DNA from: CAMQRS01 sp964370645
Lineage (GTDB): Bacteria > Bacillota_I > Bacilli_A > Erysipelotrichales > Erysipelotrichaceae
Length of the DNA stretch: 64,000 nucleotides
Assembly: GCA_964370645.1 (NCBI GenBank)
Contig: CAYJJS010000005.1
Location: 13,131-77,130 of the forward strand
Direction of reading: 5' to 3'
Below, in pieces: positions 8,777-16,803 of the stretch (positions are counted from its first letter, which is position 1; the number at the start of each line of letters is the position of its first letter). Both the position numbers and the translations under genes were made by a program. The notes below the pieces were generated by a model that did no database searches, had not been told where the DNA came from, and saw nothing but the letters and a program-made list of their open reading frames with translations.

Positions 8777-9745
8777 ATGGAAAACAATAAAACAATCGTG
8801 TTCGCGTTAACATCTAGTGTAGGACTAGCAAAAGAAATTTGTGAGCATATCGGATTAAATCTAGGAGACTGTGATGTAAAACATTTTGCAGATGGTGAGA
8901 TTTTAGTAGAATTAAATGAAAGTGTACGTGGAAAAAATGTATATATTGTACAATCAACAAATGCCCCAGTATCAAGTAACATTATGGAAGTGTTGATTGC
9001 AATTGATGCATGTAAAAGAGCAAGTGCGAATACAATCAATATTGTTATGCCATATTATGGATATGCAAGACAAGATCGTAAAGCAAAACCTAGACAACCA
9101 ATTACGAGTAAATTAGTTGCAGGATTATTAGAAAAAGCAGGAGCTAGTAGAATTATTACTTGTGAGTTGCACGCGTCACAAATTCAAGGGTTCTTTGAAA
9201 TCCCTACGGATGATTTAAGTGCAATTTGCCTAATTGGATCTTATTTTGTACAAAAAGGATTCGCAAAAGATTGTGTAGTTGTTTCACCAGATCATGGAGG
9301 GACTGTACGTGCTAGAAGATTGGCAGATATCTTACAAGCTCCACTGGCAATCATTGATAAGCGTAGACCAAAACCAAATGTAGCTGAGGCAATGAATTTG
9401 ATTGGTGATGTAGAAGGAAAGCGTGTCATCATAGTGGATGATATTGTAGATACAGCAGGAACTTTAATGACTGGGATTGATATGTTATATGCAAAAGGTG
9501 CAACAGAAGTATATACATCATGTGTACATGCTGTATTATCAGGGCCAGCAATTGAACGTATTCGCAATTCTAAAATTGTAGAATTTGTTTGTACGAATAC
9601 AATCGACCAAAGTGAAAAACAAGCGGATTTAGACAAAATCACAGTAATCAGTGTTGCACAATTAATTGCGGCAACAATTGAGCAAATTGAAGAAGGAAAA
9701 TCATTAAGTGATGTAATTAAAACATTTAATGAGTTTGATAATTAA
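8777..9745 (+). CDS. prs: Ribose-phosphate pyrophosphokinase
   Basis: A 322-residue PRPP synthetase (ribose-5-phosphate + ATP to PRPP + AMP). Motifs are FADGEILVELNESVRG, the catalytic loop with KRRPKPN, and the PRPP-binding VIIVDDIVDTAGT at ~220. It starts 14 bases after the GlmU-like gene, consistent with the conserved glmU-prs operon. Confidence 0.96.
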   Translation: MENNKTIVFALTSSVGLAKEICEHIGLNLGDCDVKHFADGEILVELNESVRGKNVYIVQSTNAPVSSNIMEVLIAIDACKRASANTINIVMPYYGYARQDRKAKPRQPITSKLVAGLLEKAGASRIITCELHASQIQGFFEIPTDDLSAICLIGSYFVQKGFAKDCVVVSPDHGGTVRARRLADILQAPLAIIDKRRPKPNVAEAMNLIGDVEGKRVIIVDDIVDTAGTLMTGIDMLYAKGATEVYTSCVHAVLSGPAIERIRNSKIVEFVCTNTIDQSEKQADLDKITVISVAQLIAATIEQIEEGKSLSDVIKTFNEFDN

Positions 9746-9747
9746 GA

Positions 9748-9776
9748 GGTAAGACAATCGTCTTATCTTTTTTTTT
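9748..9776 (+). terminator. Intrinsic terminator of prs
   Basis: Stem GGTAAGAC (9748-9755) / GTCTTATC (9760-9767), loop AATC, followed by nine T residues. Confidence 0.8.
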
Positions 9777-9784
9777 GAGTTTTA

Positions 9785-9793
9785 TGATATACT
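9785..9793 (+). promoter_or_regulatory. Extended -10 promoter of the surface protein gene
   Basis: TG-n-TATACT at 9785-9793, 30 bases upstream of the ATG at 9823, with no convincing -35 because the preceding bases form the prs terminator. GGGAGAAAG precedes the start codon. Confidence 0.45.
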
Positions 9794-9822
9794 GTAAACA
9801 TGAGTAATAAGGGAGAAAGTAT

Positions 9823-12800
9823 ATGAAAAAATTACAAAAAATATGGATCGTTTGCTTACTTATAGTAGCTAGTATTGGTGTTCATGTGCAAGCACAAACA
9901 ACACCTACGGATGAAGGTATAGCAAACACAAAAACACAAGATAGTGCAATCGTATTAAACAACACGATTGATTATGAGCAATTGTATAATGTTAATACTA
10001 GTGGGGACGGTGTTACGATTTATGGATTCAATAAGTCATATCTAGAAACTTTGGCTCCAGATGCAGAGGGGTTAATACATGTAGACTTAATCATACCTGC
10101 AACTATTCAAGGGAAAAAAGTGGAGCGTATTAATGAAGGAGCTTTTTATTTATTATCCAATGATGATTCCTTTTATGCTAACGTGCGTATCCGTTCTATC
10201 AATTTAGAGAATGCAGTCAATTTAAAAACAATTGGTGGTCATGCCTTTTATAACTTTGGTTCATCAGATCCTATATATTCATTAACACAGGGAACATTAG
10301 TGATACCTGAGGGAGTAATAGGTATTGGAGATACTGCTTTTTATGGGCTTACGAATATTACTGGAGATTTGATTTTACCAAATAGTGTTCAAAGTGTCGG
10401 TTCAAACGCTTTTGCGTATATGGGATTTACAGGAATATTGAAATTGCCGCAAAATGATGCTTTTAAAATCATTGATTCACAAGCATTTTTCAATACACCT
10501 TTTACAGTGCTACAAGGTGGAATTCCTAATACAGTCACTACAATTGGAAGTAATGCATTTAAAAATACAGAAATTGGTGGAGAATTAGTAATTCCTGATA
10601 GTGTAGTAAACATGGGTGTGGATGAATATTTTGAAGGGACAGTATCACAAGCTGTGAAAGATAGAAGAGGGTTCGCTGCTTTTGAAAATACGAATATTAC
10701 AAAAGTCACAATCGGTTCAGGGGTTGAATATTTGCCTTTGGGAACGTTTAAGGGGTGTACACAACTACAAGAAGTTGTATTTAGTGAAGATTCTAGTTTA
10801 ACAAATATAGGTAGAAGCGCATTTGGAAATACTTCGATTTCATTTTTCGTATTGCCAAATAGTGTTACTAGTGTTGCATATGATTTCTTTAGCGACACGA
10901 GTTCACTAACTTGGTTTTACATGAATGAGAATAACATCACAACGTATGCACATAGTCCAAATAGTTTATTTTTTGGTAATAGTTCAGAGTATCCAAACCT
11001 ACATATAATTTGTAAGAATGAAGAACAATATACATATATGCAAAATGTAGTATATGATGCGCAACAAGGGAAAGTAACGTATCTACTGGACTTAAGGTAT
11101 GATGGGTTAGCAAGTAGTTATGAAAGAGAAGTGTTATTCAATTTCCCAATAAACTATAAGAAAACAGAGGCAACACAAGCTAGCGCATACCCAATGTGGG
11201 AAGTGGATACCACATATGTAATGCCTGAAATTCCAAGTGGAAAAAATATTTGGTCATTCACAAACCCTGGCTCTACTGCTGCTACAGTGGATAGTTTAGT
11301 AGTGGGTGATACTTTATATGCGATTGAGATAGAAATGGATATTGCAAGTGCAATTATTACACCAGACAAGATCGAAACGACTTATGATGGACAATCAAAG
11401 CGTTTAGAAGTAAGTGTAACAACTTCCACAGGTGTGGCATTAAAAAATCCAAATACAGAAGAACTGCAAATCGGTGATTACTATATAGTATATCAATGGT
11501 ATAAATATGATAGTATAAATCATACAGGTGCTCGTATCAATTTAGGTTTAACAGCTAATAATTATTATGATGTGAAAAATGTTAATGATTCAAGTAGTAT
11601 TGGTCTACAACCAGATGGGACATATCATTTTGGCCAAGGTGGATATTATGCAGCGTGTTATTTATTTGTTGTGAATGCCGAGGGTGAGGGTGAGTATGCA
11701 GGGAAAGCGAAAGCGGCTGTAAAGCAAAGTGGTGGAAGTCTGGTGGATGTTATCATCACAAAAGCGACACCTACGGTTACATTTCCTACACAAGGACAAA
11801 TTGATAAAAGTGTCGCTAGTTTAGCAGACACAAATGGTGTGGAAGGAACGTTTACGTTTTATGATATGATGGGGGATGTAATTGAGGATCCAGATTTACT
11901 TGTTGGAACAAACACATATTTTTATACATTTACACCTGCCGATAGTGACAATTACAATACGCTAAGTGGACAAAGTACTACTATCACAGGGGTTGCAATT
12001 CCTGAAGAAACACCAAATATCAAAATTGATTACATAAACGAGCAATTAACTGGTTTTGTGGATGGGGCTACCTACACAATAAATGGAGTTGAGGTTGTTA
12101 TAGAAAATTCTACTTTAAATATTGATCCAAGCTACTTTAAAACTACAATTGAAATTGTACGTAAAGCTAGTGGAGATGCGACGACAGATAGTGAACCACA
12201 AAGCTTAGCGATTATTGCACGTGAAATCATTACACCGTATAGTGATACAAATAATGGAGTGATTAAGGGTGTAGAAGATACTTATCTATATCGTAAAGTA
12301 GGTAGTAGTGAATGGTTAACAAGCAGCGCACAAGAAGTGTATGGTTTAGTTGGAGGTATGTATGAAGTAATGAAACCGGCAACGACAACATCTTTTAAAA
12401 GTGATGTTGTAAGTGTAGAAGTACTTCCAGTATCGACTAGCATTATATTACAATCGCCACAATTAAATAATGGTGTATTAAAGGCGAATGAAAAAGAAAT
12501 AATCACATTGAATATACAAGTAAAAGGTGCAAATGGGTTGCTTCCTTCGGGAACAATGACTATTCAAATAGATGGCACTACAATTGCTGATGTAGCTGTT
12601 GTAGATGGGGTTGCTACCTATTCATATGTGAGCGATACTGCGTTGAAAGCAACAATGCAATTCGTATTTACACCAGAAAGCACGATAGAGTATCTAACAA
12701 GTAGTGCACAACAAAGTGTGCAAATAGATAAAGTTGTGAGTCCAACTCCAACACCACCAACAAGTGATACTAGTAATATACTATTTATGTGGATGTTATT

Positions 12801-12843
12801 TGTAGTATCGTTAAGCGGTTTATATGTGGTGAAAAAAAGATAA
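9823..12843 (+). CDS. BspA-like leucine-rich-repeat surface protein with C-terminal membrane anchor
   Basis: A 1006-residue exported protein. A signal peptide covers residues 1-25 (KKLQKIW, hydrophobic core, VQAQT). Residues ~85-390 hold BspA-type (LRR_5) repeats of the form LxIPxSVxxIGxxAFxxx. The middle and C-terminal parts are Thr/Ser/Asp-rich beta domains resembling bacterial Ig-like/MBG modules, the last near 880-975. A PTPTPP linker leads to PPTSDTSN, a hydrophobic helix and the basic tail VVKKR. This mimics the PKTGD-type sortase sorting signals of Firmicutes but lacks the T-G pair, so covalent anchoring is uncertain. BspA-like proteins are usually adhesins. It is a single-gene unit between two terminators. 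Confidence 0.85.
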   Translation: MKKLQKIWIVCLLIVASIGVHVQAQTTPTDEGIANTKTQDSAIVLNNTIDYEQLYNVNTSGDGVTIYGFNKSYLETLAPDAEGLIHVDLIIPATIQGKKVERINEGAFYLLSNDDSFYANVRIRSINLENAVNLKTIGGHAFYNFGSSDPIYSLTQGTLVIPEGVIGIGDTAFYGLTNITGDLILPNSVQSVGSNAFAYMGFTGILKLPQNDAFKIIDSQAFFNTPFTVLQGGIPNTVTTIGSNAFKNTEIGGELVIPDSVVNMGVDEYFEGTVSQAVKDRRGFAAFENTNITKVTIGSGVEYLPLGTFKGCTQLQEVVFSEDSSLTNIGRSAFGNTSISFFVLPNSVTSVAYDFFSDTSSLTWFYMNENNITTYAHSPNSLFFGNSSEYPNLHIICKNEEQYTYMQNVVYDAQQGKVTYLLDLRYDGLASSYEREVLFNFPINYKKTEATQASAYPMWEVDTTYVMPEIPSGKNIWSFTNPGSTAATVDSLVVGDTLYAIEIEMDIASAIITPDKIETTYDGQSKRLEVSVTTSTGVALKNPNTEELQIGDYYIVYQWYKYDSINHTGARINLGLTANNYYDVKNVNDSSSIGLQPDGTYHFGQGGYYAACYLFVVNAEGEGEYAGKAKAAVKQSGGSLVDVIITKATPTVTFPTQGQIDKSVASLADTNGVEGTFTFYDMMGDVIEDPDLLVGTNTYFYTFTPADSDNYNTLSGQSTTITGVAIPEETPNIKIDYINEQLTGFVDGATYTINGVEVVIENSTLNIDPSYFKTTIEIVRKASGDATTDSEPQSLAIIAREIITPYSDTNNGVIKGVEDTYLYRKVGSSEWLTSSAQEVYGLVGGMYEVMKPATTTSFKSDVVSVEVLPVSTSIILQSPQLNNGVLKANEKEIITLNIQVKGANGLLPSGTMTIQIDGTTIADVAVVDGVATYSYVSDTALKATMQFVFTPESTIEYLTSSAQQSVQIDKVVSPTPTPPTSDTSNILFMWMLFVVSLSGLYVVKKR

Positions 12844-12857
12844 ATAATAAGTAAGTA

Positions 12858-12902
12858 AAACAACAGTAGAGAGTGATGAAATACAATCTACTGTTGTTTT
12901 TA
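12858..12902 (+). terminator. Intrinsic terminator of the surface protein gene
   Basis: Perfect 13-bp stem AAACAACAGTAGA (12858-12870) / TCTACTGTTGTTT (12887-12899) with a 16-nt loop and a short T run. Confidence 0.8.
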
Positions 12903-12933
12903 TATGATAAATTTATGAAAAACAAATATTTTG

Positions 12934-12979
12934 TTGACTTTTGTTCTGAAGTGAACAATAATTGTTCTGTGCAGAACAA
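12934..12979 (+). promoter_or_regulatory. marR promoter with two tandem 18-bp palindromic operators
   Basis: A -35 TTGACT (12934-12939), 17-bp spacer and -10 AATAAT (12957-12962). Palindrome 1, TTGTTC-N6-GAACAA (12941-12958), fills the spacer. Palindrome 2, TTGTTCTG-N2-CAGAACAA (12962-12979), covers the -10 edge and the transcription start. Their centres are 21 bp apart, two helical turns, so two dimers would bind the same face. This is typical of MarR autorepression. Confidence 0.8.
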
Positions 12980-12991
12980 AGAGGTGTTACG

Positions 12992-13414
12992 ATGAGAGAT
13001 GTAAAAGAGAAGTTTCATACAATGTTATTAAAACGAAAATCATATTTTGAAGAATTAATATATGGTACACAGCTGAATATGATCGAAATTGAGATATTGC
13101 ATTTTTTAAAACAATATCCACAAAGTAATACATTCACGAAAATACAGGAATCAAAAGATTATGCTAAATCACATGTATCTACTGCGATACAAAATTTGGT
13201 AAAGAAAGAGTATTTGGTTCGTACGTATGCACCAAATAATAAGAAAGTATTTCACTTACAAGTATTAGATAAAAGTAAGGAAGTCATTCAAAGGTATGAA
13301 CAATGCTGTGAACGATTTAATCAAGTTGCATTTCAAGGTGTAAATGATGAAGAAAAACAAGCATTTTTAAATATGATTGATAAAATGATTCATAACTTAG
13401 AGAAAGAAGGATAA
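12992..13414 (+). CDS. MarR-family transcriptional regulator
   Basis: A 140-residue winged-helix protein. The start at 12992 has GAGGTG upstream; the in-frame ATG at 12962 lies inside the promoter and operator. The core contains the recognition region SKDYAKSHVSTAIQNLVKKEYLVR and a wing, flanked by N- and C-terminal dimerisation helices. It probably represses its own promoter through the two palindromes just upstream and releases in response to a small ligand. Only 2 bases separate it from the TauE/SafE exporter gene, which is therefore its likely target. Confidence 0.85.
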   Translation: MRDVKEKFHTMLLKRKSYFEELIYGTQLNMIEIEILHFLKQYPQSNTFTKIQESKDYAKSHVSTAIQNLVKKEYLVRTYAPNNKKVFHLQVLDKSKEVIQRYEQCCERFNQVAFQGVNDEEKQAFLNMIDKMIHNLEKEG

Positions 13415-13416
13415 AT

Positions 13417-14193
13417 ATGGAAACAATTTTAATTTGTATACTAGCAGGAATGGGTGCTGGTTTAGGTACAGGATTTGCAGGGATGAGTGCAGCCGTTGTA
13501 ATATCTCCAATGTTGATTACATTTTTAGGGGTAAACCCTTTTGAGGCGATTGGGATTGCTTTGGCTTCGGATGTGTTGGCGAGTGCAGTTTCTGCGTATA
13601 CATATGGAAAAAATAAGAATATTGATTTGAAACGAAGCAAGACATTGTTTATTAGTGTACTTGTATTTACTGGTATTGGTGCGCTTGTGGCACACCAAGT
13701 ACCGACTACGACAATGGGGAATTTAAGTGTATATGGAGCACTTTTGATGGGGATTAATTTCTTAATGAAATCGTTTAAAGAAGAAAAGGTAAAAGAAACA
13801 AAAGTGTATAGTGAAAAAAGACAAAAAATAATGCCAATATTATGTGGAGCAATCATTGGGTTTATATGTGGATTTATTGGAGCAGGTGGAGGAATTATGA
13901 TGTTGATTCTACTTACTACAGTACTTGGATATGAGTTGAAGACAGCAGTGGGGACTAGTGTGTTTATTATGACATTTACTGCCATGTTTGGAGCTGTATC
14001 TCATTTTACTTTACAAGGTGTGATTCCAGATGCAACAGTTTTTATAACTTGTGTGATTTCTACATTAGTGTTTGCCCTGTTAGGTGCACGTTTTGCGAAT
14101 GGGGCACAGCCTAGAATATTGAATAGAGCGACAGGAACCGTGCTGGCTACACTTGGTATATTTATGATAGTTGCTCAGTATTTACCTGCTTAG
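13417..14193 (+). CDS. TauE/SafE family sulfite/sulfonate-type exporter
   Basis: A 258-residue polytopic membrane protein with about eight hydrophobic helices and the duplicated family motif, GMGAGLGTGFAGMSAA near the N-terminus and GFICGFIGAGGGIMM near residue 150. Members export sulfite, sulfoacetate or related organosulfur anions, but many are uncharacterised. Co-transcription with a MarR repressor suggests ligand-induced export. The sulfatase and maturase downstream make a sulfur-oxyanion substrate attractive, but this is inference. Confidence 0.85.
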   Translation: METILICILAGMGAGLGTGFAGMSAAVVISPMLITFLGVNPFEAIGIALASDVLASAVSAYTYGKNKNIDLKRSKTLFISVLVFTGIGALVAHQVPTTTMGNLSVYGALLMGINFLMKSFKEEKVKETKVYSEKRQKIMPILCGAIIGFICGFIGAGGGIMMLILLTTVLGYELKTAVGTSVFIMTFTAMFGAVSHFTLQGVIPDATVFITCVISTLVFALLGARFANGAQPRILNRATGTVLATLGIFMIVAQYLPA

Positions 14194-14260
14194 TCATCCA
14201 TTTATCGTTAATTTGTTTATATCGTTGAATTATAGTAAGATAGTATCGTTGAGGTAAGTG

Positions 14261-15343
14261 ATGGAAGAATTAACAATTTTAATAAAACCAGCCAGTAATC
14301 TTTGTAATTTACGATGCAGATATTGTTTCTATTTTGATTTGAGTGAGCACTGGAGTATCCCAAGTTATGGTGTCATGAATGAAGAAGTAATGGGAACGCT
14401 TATCAAAAAAGCTGTAGATGTAGTAGATGAAAGTGGTGTAATACACTTTATCTTTCAAGGTGGTGAACCAACTTTGGCTGGTATTATGTATTATCAAAAA
14501 TTTATTGCTAAAGTGAATGCATATAAAAAAAATCAAAGTGTGTCGTATTCAATACAAACAAATGGAGTAAACCTAGAAAAAGGGTGGTTTGAATTATTTA
14601 AGAAACATGATTTTTTGGTCGGAATTTCCTTAGATGGTCATGCGGACAATATGGATCGATATCGCTTAGATCCAGTGAAAAATGGTGTGTATAAGCAAGT
14701 GATGCAAAGTATTCAATATTTGAAACAGTATGAAATTCGATTCAACGTATTAACAGTATTAACTAGTGAACTATCAAAAAATGCGAAGAAATTGTATACC
14801 TTCTATCAGAAGAATAATATTAAGTATGTACAATTAATTCCATGTTTACCTAAGTTAGATGTTACTTATGATGAACATGCATTAAAACCCAGTCAATACA
14901 AACGTTTTTTTATAGATTTATTTAATCTGTGGAAACAAGATATACATACTTCTAATTATGTAGACATAAATATATTCACTAATATATTTATGTTGTTGCA
15001 TAGGAAAAATCCATATCAATGTGGTATTACTGGTAGTTGTGCACTACAATACATTGTGGAGGCAAATGGGGATGTTTACCCCTGTGATTTTTACGTGTTA
15101 GAAGCGTTTAAATTAGGTAATGTTGCTACGCATTCATACTTAGAATTAAAACAATCTGACGTAGCTAAGAAATTTTTGTGTAAGAGAGAAAACAATCATC
15201 CACTTTGTTTAAAATGTCGTTATATTAAAATTTGTAATGGTGGTTGTAAGCGACAAAATATAACTTTCTTGGATCAAAAATTATGTGCTTATCAAGCATT
15301 GCTTGACGAAGTATTTGCATATATAGAAAAAAGTAATGCCTGA
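14261..15343 (+). CDS. Anaerobic sulfatase-maturating enzyme (radical SAM/SPASM)
   Basis: A 360-residue radical SAM protein. The start is ATG 14261 with GAGGT at 14251-14255; an adjacent GTG at 14258 is less well placed. The N-terminal LIKPASNLCNLRCRYCFYFD carries the CxxxCxxC cluster site, followed by QGGEPTLAG. The C-terminal SPASM region has CGITGSC, YPCDFYV, LCLKCRYIKICNGGCKR. These enzymes convert a Cys or Ser of the sulfatase CxPxR motif into formylglycine without oxygen. The evident client is the sulfatase at 16804, which carries the Cys-type motif. The AraC pair and the sulfatase lie between 15.3 and 18.1 kb. Confidence 0.92.
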   Translation: MEELTILIKPASNLCNLRCRYCFYFDLSEHWSIPSYGVMNEEVMGTLIKKAVDVVDESGVIHFIFQGGEPTLAGIMYYQKFIAKVNAYKKNQSVSYSIQTNGVNLEKGWFELFKKHDFLVGISLDGHADNMDRYRLDPVKNGVYKQVMQSIQYLKQYEIRFNVLTVLTSELSKNAKKLYTFYQKNNIKYVQLIPCLPKLDVTYDEHALKPSQYKRFFIDLFNLWKQDIHTSNYVDINIFTNIFMLLHRKNPYQCGITGSCALQYIVEANGDVYPCDFYVLEAFKLGNVATHSYLELKQSDVAKKFLCKRENNHPLCLKCRYIKICNGGCKRQNITFLDQKLCAYQALLDEVFAYIEKSNA

Positions 15344-15360
15344 AGTCATTACTTTTTTTT
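15327..15360. terminator. Bidirectional terminator between convergent genes
   Basis: A 12-bp stem AAAAAAGTAATG (15327-15338) / CATTACTTTTTT (15347-15358), flanked by A runs and T runs. It serves the maturase (stop at 15341-15343) and, on the other strand, the AraC gene whose stop is at 15349-15351. Confidence 0.8.
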
Positions 15361-16008
15361 ATGTATATTGTGTTGTAAATAATATTGCTTAGGGGTTATG
15401 CCAACATGCTTTTTAAATATTTTTGAAAAATAACTATAGGAAGTGAAATGGTTAATCGTTGCTATCTCAATTAGAGGTTCTGTTGTATAGTGCAGCATTT
15501 CTTTTATTTGCTTGATCTTATGTTCTTGTATATAAGTTGTGATTGTTTGCTGCATTTCTTTCTTAAATAAGCTAGAAACATAGGACTTGTTTAAATTGCA
15601 GTGATTTGCAATGTCTTCTAAATGAAGCCAAGCAACGGAAGGCATAAAAATATAGTTTAATATTTGTTGGATGGTTGGATGATTACTCTTTGTGAAGCGA
15701 AATAATGTTGTATAGTAATCGTGAATGATGGTGTGTTCGAATTCAAGTAGTTGTTGTACAGTGTGTTTTGTTAGTAAGATATTAATATGGTGTTCACTTA
15801 AATATAAGCAATAGCTAGCAGGGATATTATGAAATATCAATGCTCTAGCCAGTGTACTTGTTGTTTGCATAAGTTCAATGTTTTTTTCTTGAAAGGATAC
15901 ATTTGTATTTCCCTGGTGCATAGTAACATAATTTGTAATAGTATCCATATCCTCACTTTGTATGATGTGGATTAGATTGTTTTGGTATTGTAAGGTGGAA
16001 ATGTTCAT
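15349..16008 (-). CDS. AraC-family transcriptional regulator (second of a pair)
   Basis: A 219-residue protein whose last ~100 residues form the two helix-turn-helix units of AraC regulators, with NLNKSYVSSLFKKEM in the first and the signature TSYSYFSKIFKKHVGITPKQY in the second. The N-terminal ~110 residues are an unrecognised ligand or dimer domain. AAAGGA lies 5 bases before the ATG on the minus strand. It begins 10 bases after the end of the upstream AraC gene, so the two are co-transcribed. They sit between the maturase and the sulfatase, which are probable targets. Confidence 0.85.
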   Translation of the reverse strand: MNISTLQYQNNLIHIIQSEDMDTITNYVTMHQGNTNVSFQEKNIELMQTTSTLARALIFHNIPASYCLYLSEHHINILLTKHTVQQLLEFEHTIIHDYYTTLFRFTKSNHPTIQQILNYIFMPSVAWLHLEDIANHCNLNKSYVSSLFKKEMQQTITTYIQEHKIKQIKEMLHYTTEPLIEIATINHFTSYSYFSKIFKKHVGITPKQYYLQHNIHKKK

Positions 16009-16018
16009 AAAAGTCCTT

Positions 16019-16699
16019 TCAGTTTGTAAGTTGTTTGAATTGCTTTATAGATATGCTGGTACGTTGTTTAAAAATACGAGACATATAGGCGATAGAAGAA
16101 AAACCAATCGCATCAACAATTTCTTGCAACCCTTTATTATTCAAAATCGCAACCTTAACATAGCCGATTTTTTTATCGATAATATACGATTGCAAAGATT
16201 GTTCATAATGTTGTTTAAAGATAGCACTGCAGTGTGATTGACTATATCCTATTTCCTTGGAAATGTTTTTCACATTGGCATTATGGATATCATTGCAAAC
16301 AGCTTTTACGATTTTATAAACGATTGGGGAAGATAAACGAACACTAGAAGTGTACATTTTGTAAAATTCTTCAACCATTCGTAATTCCAGGGTAAACAAT
16401 TCATGGCAGTCTTCGCGTGTAAGAGTTTGTAGGCAAAGGTTTGTGAAGGTATTTCTAAGTTTTTCAACATCTTGAAGTAAACATCCATTGCTGAGGCATT
16501 GTATACTCAAAGATTGAATGAATACAATCAAGTTACGTATATAATTACTAAAGTAAAAATGACTGCTGTCTTTTTGTTGAAGTTGTTGCACTAATTGCTT
16601 TGTTTTTTCTAAATCATAGTTTGTAAATAGATGGATGATTTGTAGTTCTTCGCTGTATGTAAAACGATGACTAAACATTTCTTTTGGTAAATGGTTCAT
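16019..16699 (-). CDS. AraC-family transcriptional regulator (first of a pair)
   Basis: A 226-residue protein with C-terminal AraC helix-turn-helix units (YSQSHCSAIFKQHYEQ, then FSSIAYMSRIFKQRTSISIKQF). The N-terminal half is mainly helical and has no recognised sensor motif. It is transcribed divergently from the sulfatase gene across a 104-bp spacer. On the minus strand an extended -10 (TGATATACT, TATACT at 16721-16716) and an AAGGGGA ribosome site precede the ATG. It looks like a paralogue of the gene downstream. Divergent placement makes regulation of the sulfatase operon likely. Confidence 0.85.
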   Translation of the reverse strand: MNHLPKEMFSHRFTYSEELQIIHLFTNYDLEKTKQLVQQLQQKDSSHFYFSNYIRNLIVFIQSLSIQCLSNGCLLQDVEKLRNTFTNLCLQTLTREDCHELFTLELRMVEEFYKMYTSSVRLSSPIVYKIVKAVCNDIHNANVKNISKEIGYSQSHCSAIFKQHYEQSLQSYIIDKKIGYVKVAILNNKGLQEIVDAIGFSSIAYMSRIFKQRTSISIKQFKQLTN

Positions 16700-16803
16700 A
16701 TAGTTCCCCTTTTTTAGTATATCATGGATTTTGACAATTTACCTAAATATTATTTTGTTTTTATTTGGTGTTAAGTACTATTATGAATATAGGAGGTAAG
16801 TTT

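Noticed and set aside
10389..10898. A 169-codon minus-strand frame inside the surface protein gene
   Set aside because: It mirrors the repeating LRR codons of the sense gene; no independent signals.
13317..13985. A 222-codon open frame on the minus strand across the marR-tauE junction
   Set aside because: It is antisense to two well-supported genes, has no ribosome site, and its Ile/Pro/Asn-rich composition is the usual mirror of hydrophobic coding sequence.
16765..16803. Upstream in-frame start of the sulfatase giving 13 extra residues
   Set aside because: The ATG at 16804 has AGGAGG at ideal distance; the extension would contain the ribosome site itself.
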